Below, in pieces: positions 1-9,115 of a stretch of DNA of 40,113 nucleotides. This stretch comes from Richelia intracellularis HH01 (GTDB taxonomy: Bacteria > Cyanobacteriota > Cyanobacteriia > Cyanobacteriales > Nostocaceae). The notes under the pieces were generated by a model. That model ran no database searches. It was not told where the DNA came from and saw nothing but the letters and a program-made list of their open reading frames with translations. Each line of letters starts with the position of its first letter. Position 1 is the first letter of the stretch. The DNA lies in NCBI RefSeq assembly GCF_000350105.1, contig NZ_CAIY01000056.1, forward strand, positions 1 to 40,113, read 5' to 3'. Both the position numbers and the translations under genes were made by a program.

Positions 1-1328
1 GACTTTTCAAAATTTTCTAAATAATGTTCCCAGGCTTATCATAATTTGGATATCAGCATTTAATAGATCTAAAAAATCTTAGGTAAATATACTTTTATAT
101 TTAAAATAAATCTTATCCAAATCAGTTTTCTATTTTTACATAGAAGTTAGCCCAAAATTGATATTATTTTACATTCTGGATAATAAAGCAATTCTGATAA
201 TAATTTTTGCTTCAGATTTTCTTGAATCTCTCTAATACAATAAATTTTATCACTGTTAAAAAAAATTAGTATTATTCTGACAAAAGCCATAACCTTATTA
301 AATGACTTGCAGAGATATAATCATGAATAAGACTCAGTGAAAAGATCCTATCACAGCAATCATAATTATTTGATATTACCTCATCTATTTCATTGTATTC
401 ATAACAATTGAATAGATGAATGAAGAATAAAAATATCTGTTAAATAAATGTATAAAAAAATCCTAGCATCAGATTATCATACCAAAGTATGGGAGAGTCA
501 CGCGACTACTGTCTACAAAGCAAAGACCTATAGAGTAAGTAGATCTAAGAATAATTTTGTGGCGAAATAATCACTAATTTATAGATTTAATCGCAAAATC
601 ATAAAGTTGTATATGTTCTTTAAAATATTAAATAACAACTGATAATAAAACCCTATATTCAAAGGTTTATGATAATTTTACAGGGTATTATTGCACCTTT
701 GATCCATAACTATATATACATTAGAAAATTCAGGATGGGTTTGATAAACATATAGTTAAAATAGAGGATATTGGAAATGAATACAATTAAACATCTGCGG
801 TCAAATTGATGGTTATTAAAATTACCAAAATCAACATAATGCATAATAGTCTTATGGGAAAAGTAGTAAACTACAGAAGTAAATGTGTAAACTAATAGGA
901 TTATACAATGGTATCAAGGTACAAAAGAAGTGGGATTAAAAAACTCCAAGAACAGATAGACCAAAAATCTATTTAATAGCATGAAGTGGGCTTATATGCG
1001 TTTTCATCATATCCTAATATAGTCAGTATATTAGTCAAATATTTGAAGTCAGATTATATTGAAGTAATGATAGAAATGAATTATCACTAGAAAATTAATG
1101 ATCCTCATATATAAATTTGACAACTACATCTATAAAAGCTTACTACTGGCTAATAGCCGGCCATAAGTGAACTATGGCTCTGTCAAGTCAAATATCTACA
1201 AAAACTTTTCGCCTAACAACACTCAGAGTCAATGGGGATTATATACTAAAAGCCCCTTGGTAATTATGGCTACGGTAAGAAACTATTAGGATTAGGAATG
1301 ATTCACATATCTATAGCATCTTTAGTAA
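1..1328. other. AT-rich spacer, no gene recognised
   Basis: No reading frame of useful length is open here on either strand. Short stretches between about 900 and 1260 read like broken protein (a frame from the ATG at 909 runs 19 codons to a stop, then continues with further stops), which suggests an eroded gene, but I cannot name it. Nothing else is recognisable. Confidence 0.6.
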
Positions 1329-1448
1329 GTAGCAGGAAAACGTGCTGATTTAATGCTAGAGTTAAACACTAGTTTAGAATCAACCACTCTAAAGCTGGAA
1401 ATAGAAAACCTGGTTAGTTTAGTAATCAAATTAACCTCAGTTGACTGA
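1329..1448 (+). pseudogene. Possible remnant of an unrecognised gene (39 codons, no start)
   Basis: An open frame of 39 codons runs from just after a TAA (1326-1328) to a TGA (1446-1448). Its composition is more protein-like than the surrounding DNA, with charged and leucine-rich text such as AGKRADLMLELNTSLEST followed by an amphipathic leucine/isoleucine stretch, so it may be the C-terminal end of a lost gene. There is no start codon near its beginning and no ribosome binding site. I do not recognise the family. The frame could be chance. Confidence 0.25.
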
Positions 1449-1991
1449 ATAACTTTATTGCATTAGATTTTTGTTCTATCTAACATTAATCTTTCAGTTT
1501 GATACCTTCTTTGGAAAGAGCTTTACTTTTAATTTGATATCAATTGATAGTTATATAAACATCAAGATTGCTTGATTCTAATAGCTTAAGTCAAATTATT
1601 GATTTTTTATTTTTTACAAAAATCTATGGGTAAAGCCTTTTTCCTGCCGATATTATCTTGCCAGGCGTTTAGGTAAACTTGATATTAGTTGGTGCGCGAA
1701 TTCTAGAAAAGTACCCCTACAATCACATAAAACCCACTAATGAGTTTAATCTTGAGGAGTTCACTATTTGTCACAATAGAGTATGGTGGTGTAGTTCCCA
1801 GAAATATTGGCAACATAAACCCATATTTGTCTTACCACTCTGACAAACCAACAATGCTTGTCAGAGGGTGATACAAGAGTTGATGTTAACATATTTTCCC
1901 TTAAATACTTTCCCCTGATACTATCGGGAACACGTAGCAATATTAAGGGAATATGGAAGTAGTAACTGTAGTTAATATGATAACTACATAG

Positions 1992-2017
1992 TTGACATAT
2001 ACAATGCCTGGAATAAT
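1992..2017 (+). promoter_or_regulatory. Candidate grpE promoter
   Basis: A perfect TTGACA (1992-1997) is followed by AATAAT (2012-2017), which matches the -10 consensus at five of six positions. The spacing of 14 bases is shorter than the usual 16-18, so this is tentative. It lies 60 bases before the grpE start. No CIRCE inverted repeat for HrcA was seen. Confidence 0.3.
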
Positions 2018-2076
2018 GATTACAGAATCCATGTATTTTAGAGGAATTGATTGAAGAAACAGAGGTAAAGTGAGAA

Positions 2077-2754
2077 ATGACTAATAACTCCGCATCCCAA
2101 ATTAATAATAATGAATTTGATGAAGCAACAAGTAAAATAGAAACACCCCAGATAGAAACTGGAGAAAATGCAAGCGTATCAAATACTGGCAATGTCACTA
2201 ATATATCTGATGATAGTGCTGTTGAATCCTCTGCCATGGCAGAAATGACTAAACAAATTAATTCTTTGAAAATACAACTAGAAGAACGCAGCACTCAGTA
2301 CATGCGAATTGTGGCTGATTTTGAAAATTACCGCAAGCGTACCCAGAAAGAAAAAGAAGAGTTGGATATACAAGTCAAGCATAATACAATTACCGAATTG
2401 CTATCAGTAATTGATAATTTTGAACGAGCTAGGTCACAAATAAAACCCCAAAATGATGGGGAAATGAATATACATAAGAGTTATCAAGGTGTTTATAAAC
2501 TACTAGTAGATAGTCTGAAACGTCTAGGTGTATCTTCTATGCGCTCTGAAGGGCAACCCTTCGATCCCAAGATCCATGAGGCGGCTATGAGAGAAACCAC
2601 GGATGAACATCCTGAAGGAACAGTACTAGAAGAGTTAGTACGTGGGTATTACTTAGGTGACCGTGTACTGCGCCATGCAATGGTCAAAGTATCTGTTTCG
2701 CCAGAAGACACATCCTCTATAAAGGAGGAAAGTCAACTTTCTGAGGATAAATGA
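2077..2754 (+). CDS. grpE: GrpE, nucleotide exchange factor of DnaK
   Basis: GrpE releases ADP from DnaK and so drives the Hsp70 folding cycle in the cytoplasm. The 225-residue protein has an acidic, Asn-rich disordered N-terminus (1-55), a long coiled-coil helix (about 56-125, with [16 protein letters not shown] at 81-96) and the C-terminal beta-wing domain with the family signature [11 protein letters not shown] (159-169) and [14 protein letters not shown] (192-205). The length is normal for cyanobacteria. The same frame stays open upstream from about 2032 but is cut by a TGA at 2071-2073, so the ATG at 2077 is the only usable start; the original N-terminus may have been longer. No strong Shine-Dalgarno sequence is present. 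The dnaK gene expected downstream survives only as a fossil (3104-3361). Confidence 0.96.
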   Translation: MTNNSASQINNNEFDEATSKIETPQIETGENASVSNTGNVTNISDDSAVESSAMAEMTKQINSLKIQLEERSTQYMRIVADFENYRKRTQKEKEELDIQVKHNTITELLSVIDNFERARSQIKPQNDGEMNIHKSYQGVYKLLVDSLKRLGVSSMRSEGQPFDPKIHEAAMRETTDEHPEGTVLEELVRGYYLGDRVLRHAMVKVSVSPEDTSSIKEESQLSEDK

Positions 2755-2891
2755 TTAACATTATAAAATTAAACTATTCAGCTAGGTACTTTGTACTTTC
2801 TATGGCAAACTGCCAATTATTTGTTGTTAATTCGCCTAGTCAACTTGGCTGTTAGAGGTATGCCCTAGCTATCCTCAATAATTGAAGACAG

Positions 2892-2925
2892 GGGAAAAGG
2901 AGTTTTTAACCTTTAGCCTTTTCCC
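2892..2925 (+). terminator. Possible grpE terminator hairpin
   Basis: A 9-bp perfect stem GGGAAAAGG (2892-2900) / CCTTTTCCC (2917-2925) lies about 140 bases after the grpE stop. No strong T-run follows, so its role as an intrinsic terminator is uncertain. Confidence 0.35.
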
Positions 2926-3103
2926 AGTCACAAACTTTTAACTAATTGACTTGTTTGATTAGACTTTTTGACTATTGAGTTTAAGTATTATCAATAAGTT
3001 AATAAATATGATAAAATAAGGGAAAGATTTTACCGTTACTTAAATTAACTTTCGTATACTAGTCTACATTAAATCTTAGTAGACTAAATTAATTTTAGTA
3101 TAA

Positions 3104-3361
3104 ATACTGACTAAAAAAAATATCGGGTTAGACATTGAAATTACTAATATTTATATCGCAGTTCTGGAATATGGAAAACTACTAGTTATTTTTAATTCTT
3201 AAGGAAGTTGAATTACTCCAATTATTGTGGATTTTAGAAAAATTAGAAAATTTTTTGTTGAATAATGATACCAACAGCAGGCTATTCTCAATACCAAAAA
3301 TACAATTTATGGTATTGAGAAATTTATTAGTGGTTTCGTAAGATTATTTGGAGGGTTGAGA
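3104..3361 (+). pseudogene. dnaK: Fossil of the dnaK (Hsp70) N-terminus
   Basis: One continuous frame (79 codons from GGG 3125 to AGA 3359-3361) aligns without gaps to the first 80 or so residues of DnaK, despite stops at 3200 (TAA), 3209 (TGA), 3263 (TAA) and 3266 (TGA). The frame reads GLDIEITNIYIAVLEYGKLL where DnaK has G-I-D-L-G-T-T-N-S-x-V-A-V-x-E-G-G-K, then VIFNS, TPIIVDF (DnaK TPSxVxF), and QAILNTKNTIYGIEKFI where DnaK has QAVxNPxNTxYxxKRFIG. The ATP-phosphate loop glycine of GTTN is already E. It sits 350 bases after grpE, where dnaK is commonly found. No start codon is kept. The remaining roughly 550 codons are not recognisable downstream, and a 19-bp inverted repeat begins where the match ends. 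The alignment is from memory of the family, not a search. Confidence 0.8.
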
Positions 3362-3416
3362 TAAAATTATTAGAGTATGTGTTAATTTTGAAGGAATACA
3401 TACTCTAATAATTTTA
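3362..3416. repeat. Perfect 19-bp inverted repeat
   Basis: Arms 3362-3380 and 3398-3416 are exact reverse complements, with a 17-base loop. The left arm starts at the base after the last residue that resembles DnaK. If the dnaK fossil were full length this would be inside the gene, so it is not a dnaK terminator. Confidence 0.85.
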
Positions 3417-4717
3417 ATAACTGTGGTAAATATATTTTTTCTTACATGATTGACATCTTTAGGGCATAAGAAAAACTATAATTAGGCTTTTAATCATGAC
3501 AACTTGATATAAAAAAATTACTAGTAACCGCAAATAATACAAAAATTCAGCTTCCCATATAGAATAAATTTCTATAATCTCCTATCTATGGCTCCTTACA
3601 TTATTAGTTATATATAAGGGGATTAAAATCCAAATTAGATGGACTAAATTTAAATAATTGACTATTTCCAATTGCTGAAAATATCTTCATTAGTTAGATA
3701 ATTATAAGGGGGTATAATTAATATCTTTAAGGTATAGACTGCATGTTTTTAATATAAGATTTTACTTAAAATTATCTTCATACAAAATCCCAGGACTAGA
3801 TTTTTTTTTACATCATAGTTTTATATGTTTTTGTAAGCAGCTACTAAAACTGGGAAGATAGAATATCAGGCTAATGATTAATAATGGAAATTATCTCCTA
3901 ACTCTTATCATTCAAATTCTAGGAGATGTAATTAGAAAATTATTGAATGTAACACTATCATTCCCAATAATAATTCTTAGGTATTTTCTATAATAGTAGA
4001 TAGACAACTTTCTTGGAAAATAAATTTACTAAAAAGTAAAAAGAGTTGGATTGAACAAGGCTCTTTCCTAACCTCATTGCTATTCTATAGGTTTGATAAT
4101 TTGTGATTAATATCAATGGGGATTATTAATATGTATACTGAAGATAAATAAAAAGTTAAAGAAGAGAGTTCATAAATTACTAATACTAGTAGTTTAAATA
4201 TTAATGCAATTAAACATATATATTGGGAAATAGAACTTTGTCTAACTAGAATAGGTAATGTTTTGAATATATAGTAACTATACATCAAGCAGATAATTGG
4301 ACTTTTAATTATGTAAAGTACTTTAAAAGGAAATTCTAGTACTGTTGCAGAATATATGAAAACCTTAGTAGGGGAAATCTGTATCTACAGATAAAAATAC
4401 TACCAATTCAAATATTATATTTAAGAAATAAAATCATTGCGGTTAAAAATATAGAACATATGGAAGCAGTCAATATGGATAACCTGAGTACTAGAAAAAG
4501 AGAATGTAAGAATAGTTAAGATGCTTCACCTCAATGTATTATTAGATCTTTACAGGTGACATATTCTCAATAACTATTAAGGAACTATACGTAAAATTAA
4601 TTATATCTGGTAAAATAGACAAGGTGGACTTTTTCGACCTAGTACTCTCCCTAATGTTTAAGTCATTATTAATGCCATAGTGTTTGTAATCTGTACCTTT
4701 ATTCAAATAATAGTAAT
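3417..4717. other. Spacer expected to hold the rest of dnaK, unreadable
   Basis: No open frame with protein-like content is visible. The 67-codon minus-strand frame at 4085-4288 has no start context, homology or domain and is treated as chance. The ATPase and substrate-binding motifs of DnaK were looked for and not found. Confidence 0.6.
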
Positions 4718-4754
4718 CTACTTTTACATTACAGTGTCTGTAATGTAAAAGTAG
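4718..4754. repeat. Perfect 17-bp inverted repeat, 3-base loop
   Basis: CTACTTTTACATTACAG (4718-4734), loop TGT, and its exact reverse complement (4738-4754). No intact gene lies within 460 bases, so it terminates nothing that still exists. Confidence 0.85.
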
Positions 4755-4994
4755 TTAATAATTGACTTTCCTTTGTTGAAGTTTACTAGTAAAATATCAA
4801 ATACTTTACTATCAAACTCTTTACTTATATGTGGTATCAATTATTTTTGATTCTGACGATTGCTTAATGTTTAGTATTATCTTCATATAGTCATTTATTA
4901 ATATTCTATTATCCTTTATTTCTCAAAGACTCTACTGCTCTTGATTCTGACATAGTATTAAATACTTATTTCTTGATTATTTTTCCCACATATT

Positions 4995-5029
4995 ATTATG
5001 AAACCTAATATCACTTTAGGTTTCATAAT
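4995..5029. repeat. Perfect 14-bp inverted repeat, 7-base loop
   Basis: ATTATGAAACCTAA (4995-5008) pairs exactly with 5016-5029. It lies about 190 bases beyond the hemL stop and 80 beyond the likely hemL terminator. Confidence 0.8.
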
Positions 5030-5111
5030 CGATAAGAGCATCTAAGTTATAAATTCGTCCTAGATGACCTACTATAGCTTTTAATAATTAATACTTAGCT
5101 ATTAAATAAAC

Positions 5112-5137
5112 AACCCCTCCAATATTTTGAAGGGATT
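5112..5137 (-). terminator. Likely hemL terminator
   Basis: On the minus strand AATCCCTTC and GGAGGGGTT form a 9-bp RNA stem with two G-U pairs and an 8-base loop, followed by a T-rich stretch (TGTTTATTT). It is about 85 bases after the hemL stop codon. Confidence 0.55.
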
Positions 5138-5219
5138 TATTAACTTACTAAATGAATCCTAGGAAAATTTATGGCAATAGGGAATATAATAACCAAACTA
5201 TCCATTGAACCTAATTAAC

Positions 5220-6536
5220 CTATTTTGAAAGATTAGACATTACATTACGTACAGCTTGTAACGTTTTCTTTATATCTGCCTCAGTATGAGCTAAGGAAGT
5301 AAAACCAGCTTCAAATTGTGAAGGGGCCAGATAAATTCCTTGCCTCAGCATTTCTTGATGAAAATATCCAAACTTATTTGTATCTGCTTTTTGAGCATCT
5401 TGATAATTATGTACTGGTCCAGGAGTGAAAAATATCCCAAACATTCCACTTATTTGACTACCACATACTGCATGACCAGTTTCTTTTGCAATCAAAAGCA
5501 AACCATCTACTAAATACTTAGTTATTTTGTCAAGGTATTCATAAGTGCCAGACCTCTGTAGCAATTCTAGGGTTTTAATTCCAGCAGTCATTGCCAAGGG
5601 ATTACCAGAAAGAGTCCCAGCTTGATACATGGGGCCAGCAGGGGCAACCATTAGCATGATATCACGACGACCACCATATGCACCTACAGGTAACCCTCCA
5701 CCAATAATTTTACCAAGAGTAGTGAGATCAGGAATAACACCAAACTTTTCTTGAGCTCCACCATAGGCGACACGGAAACCTGTCATAACCTCATCAAATA
5801 CTAATAAAGCCCCATATTCTTGGGTTAATTTTCGTAGTCCTTCTAAGAAACCAGCTTTTGGGGAAATGAATCCCATATTACCTACAACTGGTTCTAAAAT
5901 AACCCCAGCAATCTGGTTGCAGTTTTCTCTAAATAGTAATTCAACGGCTTCCAAATCATTGTAAGGAGCTATTAAAGTGTTGCTGGTAACTGATTTTGGA
6001 ACTCCCGGGGAATCAGGTAAACCAAGGGTAGCAACTCCTGATCCGGCCTTAACCAAAAACATATCTGCATGGCCATGATAACAGCCCTCAAACTTGATTA
6101 CTTTTTCTCGCTTGGTAAAGGCTCGCATTAATCGTAATACTGCCATACAAGCTTCTGTACCAGAGTTTACAAACCTTACCATTTCAATACTGGGAACAGC
6201 AGCAATTACCATTTCCGCCAGGATATTTTCTAATGCACAAGGTGCACCAAAGCTAGTACCTTTTTCCAAGGCCTCATGGAGGGCTGTAATTACCTCTGGA
6301 TTAGCATGACCACAAATTGCAGGGCCCCAAGTATTTACATAATCAATATATTGATTACTATCCACATCCCATAAATATGCACCCCTAACATGATCGAAGA
6401 CAATTGGTTGTCCACCAACAGATCTAAACGCTCGGACAGGAGAACTAACTCCTCCTGGCATTAGGTGTTTGGCTGCTGCAAAAATTTCTTGTGATTTCGT
6501 AGTTTTAATTTGTTTATTTACCAAGACTTTCTCCAT
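5220..6536 (-). CDS. hemL: Glutamate-1-semialdehyde 2,1-aminomutase
   Basis: This PLP enzyme converts glutamate-1-semialdehyde to 5-aminolevulinate, the precursor of heme, chlorophyll and bilins, in the C5 pathway. The 438-residue length matches the family. Visible features of the class-III aminotransferase fold are [11 protein letters not shown] (28-37), the phosphate-binding NSGTEA (124-129), GCYHGHAD (151-158), the PLP-ring aspartate in [10 protein letters not shown] (246-255; D248) and the Schiff-base lysine K276 in [18 protein letters not shown] (273-290). All key residues are intact, so the gene looks functional. The ATG at 6536 gives the expected N-terminus; no Shine-Dalgarno sequence is evident. 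It stands alone, with 2.5 kb and 1.2 kb of spacer on its two sides, and is not clustered with hemH about 8 kb away. Confidence 0.97.
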   Translation of the reverse strand: MEKVLVNKQIKTTKSQEIFAAAKHLMPGGVSSPVRAFRSVGGQPIVFDHVRGAYLWDVDSNQYIDYVNTWGPAICGHANPEVITALHEALEKGTSFGAPCALENILAEMVIAAVPSIEMVRFVNSGTEACMAVLRLMRAFTKREKVIKFEGCYHGHADMFLVKAGSGVATLGLPDSPGVPKSVTSNTLIAPYNDLEAVELLFRENCNQIAGVILEPVVGNMGFISPKAGFLEGLRKLTQEYGALLVFDEVMTGFRVAYGGAQEKFGVIPDLTTLGKIIGGGLPVGAYGGRRDIMLMVAPAGPMYQAGTLSGNPLAMTAGIKTLELLQRSGTYEYLDKITKYLVDGLLLIAKETGHAVCGSQISGMFGIFFTPGPVHNYQDAQKADTNKFGYFHQEMLRQGIYLAPSQFEAGFTSLAHTEADIKKTLQAVRNVMSNLSK

Positions 6537-7745
6537 AAGAATAAGAAAGGAAAAACTATATTTTGTGAATAAGGCTTAGGATCACCTTAGAACTGCCATC
6601 ATATAAAATGATGATCAGGATAGCCAAGACCATTTTAGATATAAGAAGAATAAATTAATTGGTTAATAAAGCTAGTAAAGAGTAGAACATGAAGTCATAC
6701 ACAAAAACCTTGACTTATCCTGTCTTTTTCTTTACTTCAAAAGATTACACTTATCAATAAGTTAACTTAACTTTTTATATTCTTTATGGTATTATTAAGC
6801 AATAGCACTATCAATATTTCCTCATTATCATACCATATTCACTTTTAATTGGGGAGGCAAGTCATACTTAGAGTATTTTCTTCATAAATACTATGTATTG
6901 TATGTTTATTTTTGTAAAAACTGTATTTCTTATACCTCTCATGGACCTAATTCCAATGTCCTAAAAATTCTTACCCAAACTACTGTGAATTATCTCATTG
7001 TTGTAGTTAAATATTTTTAAGCGCTGTTTGGAAACCTATTAAGTGTAAAATATTACTAATAGCTTTAACATTTTTCAAAAAAATAAAAAGCAGATGCCAG
7101 AGGTATTTATGTTTTACAACTTGCAATAATTTGCTAACTGATAAGATCCCATAATATTGAATGGAGCTATTAGAAGTAATAAAAGTATGGGTTTCTTTTG
7201 AGTTTCGAGAATTTTCTAGATCAAATTCAGTGAATCGCCTTGTTAAAGATATTACATCAAATTCTAAAGTTACTTATATAGCTTTCACAATGACAATGTT
7301 TGCTGAAAATTCTAAACTTAATTGGGTATTTTTGCTTGTAAAAAAATACTTCTGGGCTACTCACTATTACTAATACTTGCAGCAATGCAGGATGCGTTAA
7401 TCTACTGTATATCAATAAGTTCTATAAATGATGCGATACTAAAAGGGTAGATTCTTTACATATATAATACTTTTCACTTGAATTGAAATTTGTTAAACCA
7501 AAATATTACTACGTGATTTTACAGTCTCTCTCCGGTGATAAGGTTACTAGTTGATCAGGTTTTATGTTTAATACTAGACAAATACGTTCAGATATTTTGT
7601 TTATTCATATTCTTCAATCCTATCATAAGGATAATGAATGATATTCATCATTTATTATTCTGAACTTCGGTAGTTACATTTATTTAATAAAATACACATA
7701 AATGCTTAAAACATGGTTGCTCAGAGGAAGCAATATAATTTTCAA
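6537..7745. other. Spacer upstream of hemL
   Basis: No gene recognised. A 70-codon plus-strand frame (7161-7373) has no homology I know, no ribosome binding site and ordinary spacer composition, so it is not called. The hemL promoter should lie in the first 150 bases, but no clear -35/-10 pair was seen. Confidence 0.5.
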
Positions 7746-7817
7746 AGCCGATGGCGGGATTTGAACCCGCGACCACTCGATTACGAGTCGAGTGCTCTAC
7801 CACTGAGCCACATCGGC
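7746..7817 (-). tRNA. tRNA-Thr (anticodon CGU)
   Basis: The minus strand folds as a standard cloverleaf: acceptor GCCGATG / CATCGGC (7811-7817 and 7747-7753), D arm GCTC-AGTGGTA-GAGC, anticodon stem CTCGA / TCGAG around CTCGTAA with anticodon CGT, and T arm GCGGG-TTCAAAT-CCCGC. The discriminator base is T and the 3' CCA is not encoded. It reads ACG codons. The predicted protein frame over it (7684-7884) is an artefact. Confidence 0.97.
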
Positions 7818-7904
7818 ATAAACAGCTAGCAATTATAGCAGTAATTATCATAGAATTATGATAGGAAAAAACTACAGTTATCATTATAACTTAATAACTT
7901 ATAG

Positions 7905-8150
7905 GAGTCCTCCCCTGAACAATATACCCATCTTAAAGCTGAAGCTGCAAGACCCTATAATGTATTAAGGAGATTTTTTTATTTAAGTTTTGCTACTTCT
8001 GGCTCTATTGACATATTTATCTTTGCTCTCCGAGTAATAGCTGGAAAATATGCTGACAATCATTTACCTAATTTGGCTTTGCAAGTGGGGTTAGTAGTCC
8101 TGATGGTATTTTTATGGTGTTTAGATAGGGATGGGGAAAATAGTATATGA
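7905..8150 (+). pseudogene. DUF3493-like small protein, start codon lost
   Basis: An 81-codon frame is open from just after a TAG (7902-7904) to a TGA (8148-8150) but holds no ATG, GTG or TTG near its beginning. It reads KAEAARPYNVLRRFFYLSFA, a Gly/Ser-rich turn, then LPNLALQVGLVVLMVFLW. This is the pattern I recall for cyanobacterial DUF3493 proteins (K-x-E-A-x-x-P-Y-x-G-L-R-R-F, a first membrane helix, LPN-x-A-x-Q-x-G-x-V-x-L-M-V, a second helix), a family linked to photosystem II assembly in plants (LPA3). Both hydrophobic helices are intact; what is missing is the N-terminus and start, cut by the TAG. It could still be made if an unusual start or readthrough is used, but a recent pseudogene is simpler. 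It starts about 90 bases from the tRNA gene. Confidence 0.65.
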
Positions 8151-9078
8151 AAAATTTATATGTCATTGACGAAAACTATACATAACTTTATGTGCATATA
8201 TTACAACTTTTTATAAAGTCTATAAAACAAAGAAACGAGTGGTTCTATTCAATTCTAATATGGATTGTGTATAAAAATAATTGAGAAAGCAAATAAATGG
8301 AAAATATTTCGCTAGTTTAGAAAAACATACATAAGCAAGAATAAGGGGAGAATAATGTAATATAAATCAAGATTCAATAATGCTTTCAAGAGAATTGCTT
8401 GGTATCACCCGAAAGAAAATATATATGTTTATGAATAACAAGACAAAATCAAGCGTTAAGAAAATGGATAATAAAAACTAAATACCCCAATCAAATTTTA
8501 TACTTAGGTCAATAGGTTAGGTATAGATAATAGAGAGCAACATCCTTTATCCTTTTTGTTACTCTAAAATAAGGTAAAAGTCTTACAATTGTAGAATTGG
8601 AAAATGTAATTAGCTATTTATTATAACTCCCACTCTCCAAGTAGGTCTCCAAGTAGGATAACTATTTTCCCTAAGGTCCTTTGAATAGCACTTTCATGGA
8701 TGTTGATTTGGTATTTAATTACGATACTACCTAGAACTAAGATTTATTATTGGGTCACTTCATTGCAGTTTATATATTGTTATCTTTACTAGGTCAATCT
8801 ATCACTAGTATCATTTCCATTATCTAAGATACTTTGTAATCAAATTACCTTTAAAAAACACAATTTTTTTTCTCTGACTGTAATGGGAAAGCGACTTTCA
8901 AGATTACAAGTACGATATTATTTATAAGGATAGAGTCTATGCTGTATAAATTATTCCGAGTCTATTTTTATGATAAGTCCTACTCCGGAGACTTACACCA
9001 TGAAAAAATTGCTAGGTTTTGAACATATGATTCATACATAAAATGTGAATGATAGTTGGTAAATCAGGGAGAAGAATT
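8151..9078. other. Spacer with a 2 x 12-bp tandem repeat
   Basis: No gene recognised. TCTCCAAGTAGG occurs twice head to tail (8634-8645, 8646-8657). An ATG at about 9000 has a GGAG sequence before it but runs only 13 codons. Confidence 0.5.
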
Positions 9079-9107
9079 AAGAAATAGCTCGCTCCAGCTT
9101 ATTTCTT
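9079..9107 (-). terminator. Likely hisD terminator
   Basis: AAGAAATAGCT (9079-9089) pairs with AGC-T-TATTTCTT (9096-9107) with a single bulged base and a 6-base loop. It begins about 9 bases after the hisD stop on the minus strand and is followed by a mixed T/C-rich stretch. Confidence 0.5.
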
Positions 9108-9115
9108 GACTATAT

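Noticed and set aside
1764..2294. 176-codon minus-strand reading frame
   Set aside because: It overlaps the grpE start on the opposite strand, shows low-complexity Ser/Leu/Ile text and no recognisable domain; grpE is the real gene.
3362..5029. Inverted repeats considered as a CRISPR array or as ends of one mobile element
   Set aside because: The stems differ in sequence and spacing, there is no repeat-spacer regularity, and no transposase or cas gene is present in the window.
7161..7373. 70-codon plus-strand reading frame
   Set aside because: No start context and no recognisable content.
7684..7884. 66-codon minus-strand reading frame
   Set aside because: It covers the tRNA-Thr gene; its middle is the tRNA sequence translated, so it is an artefact.
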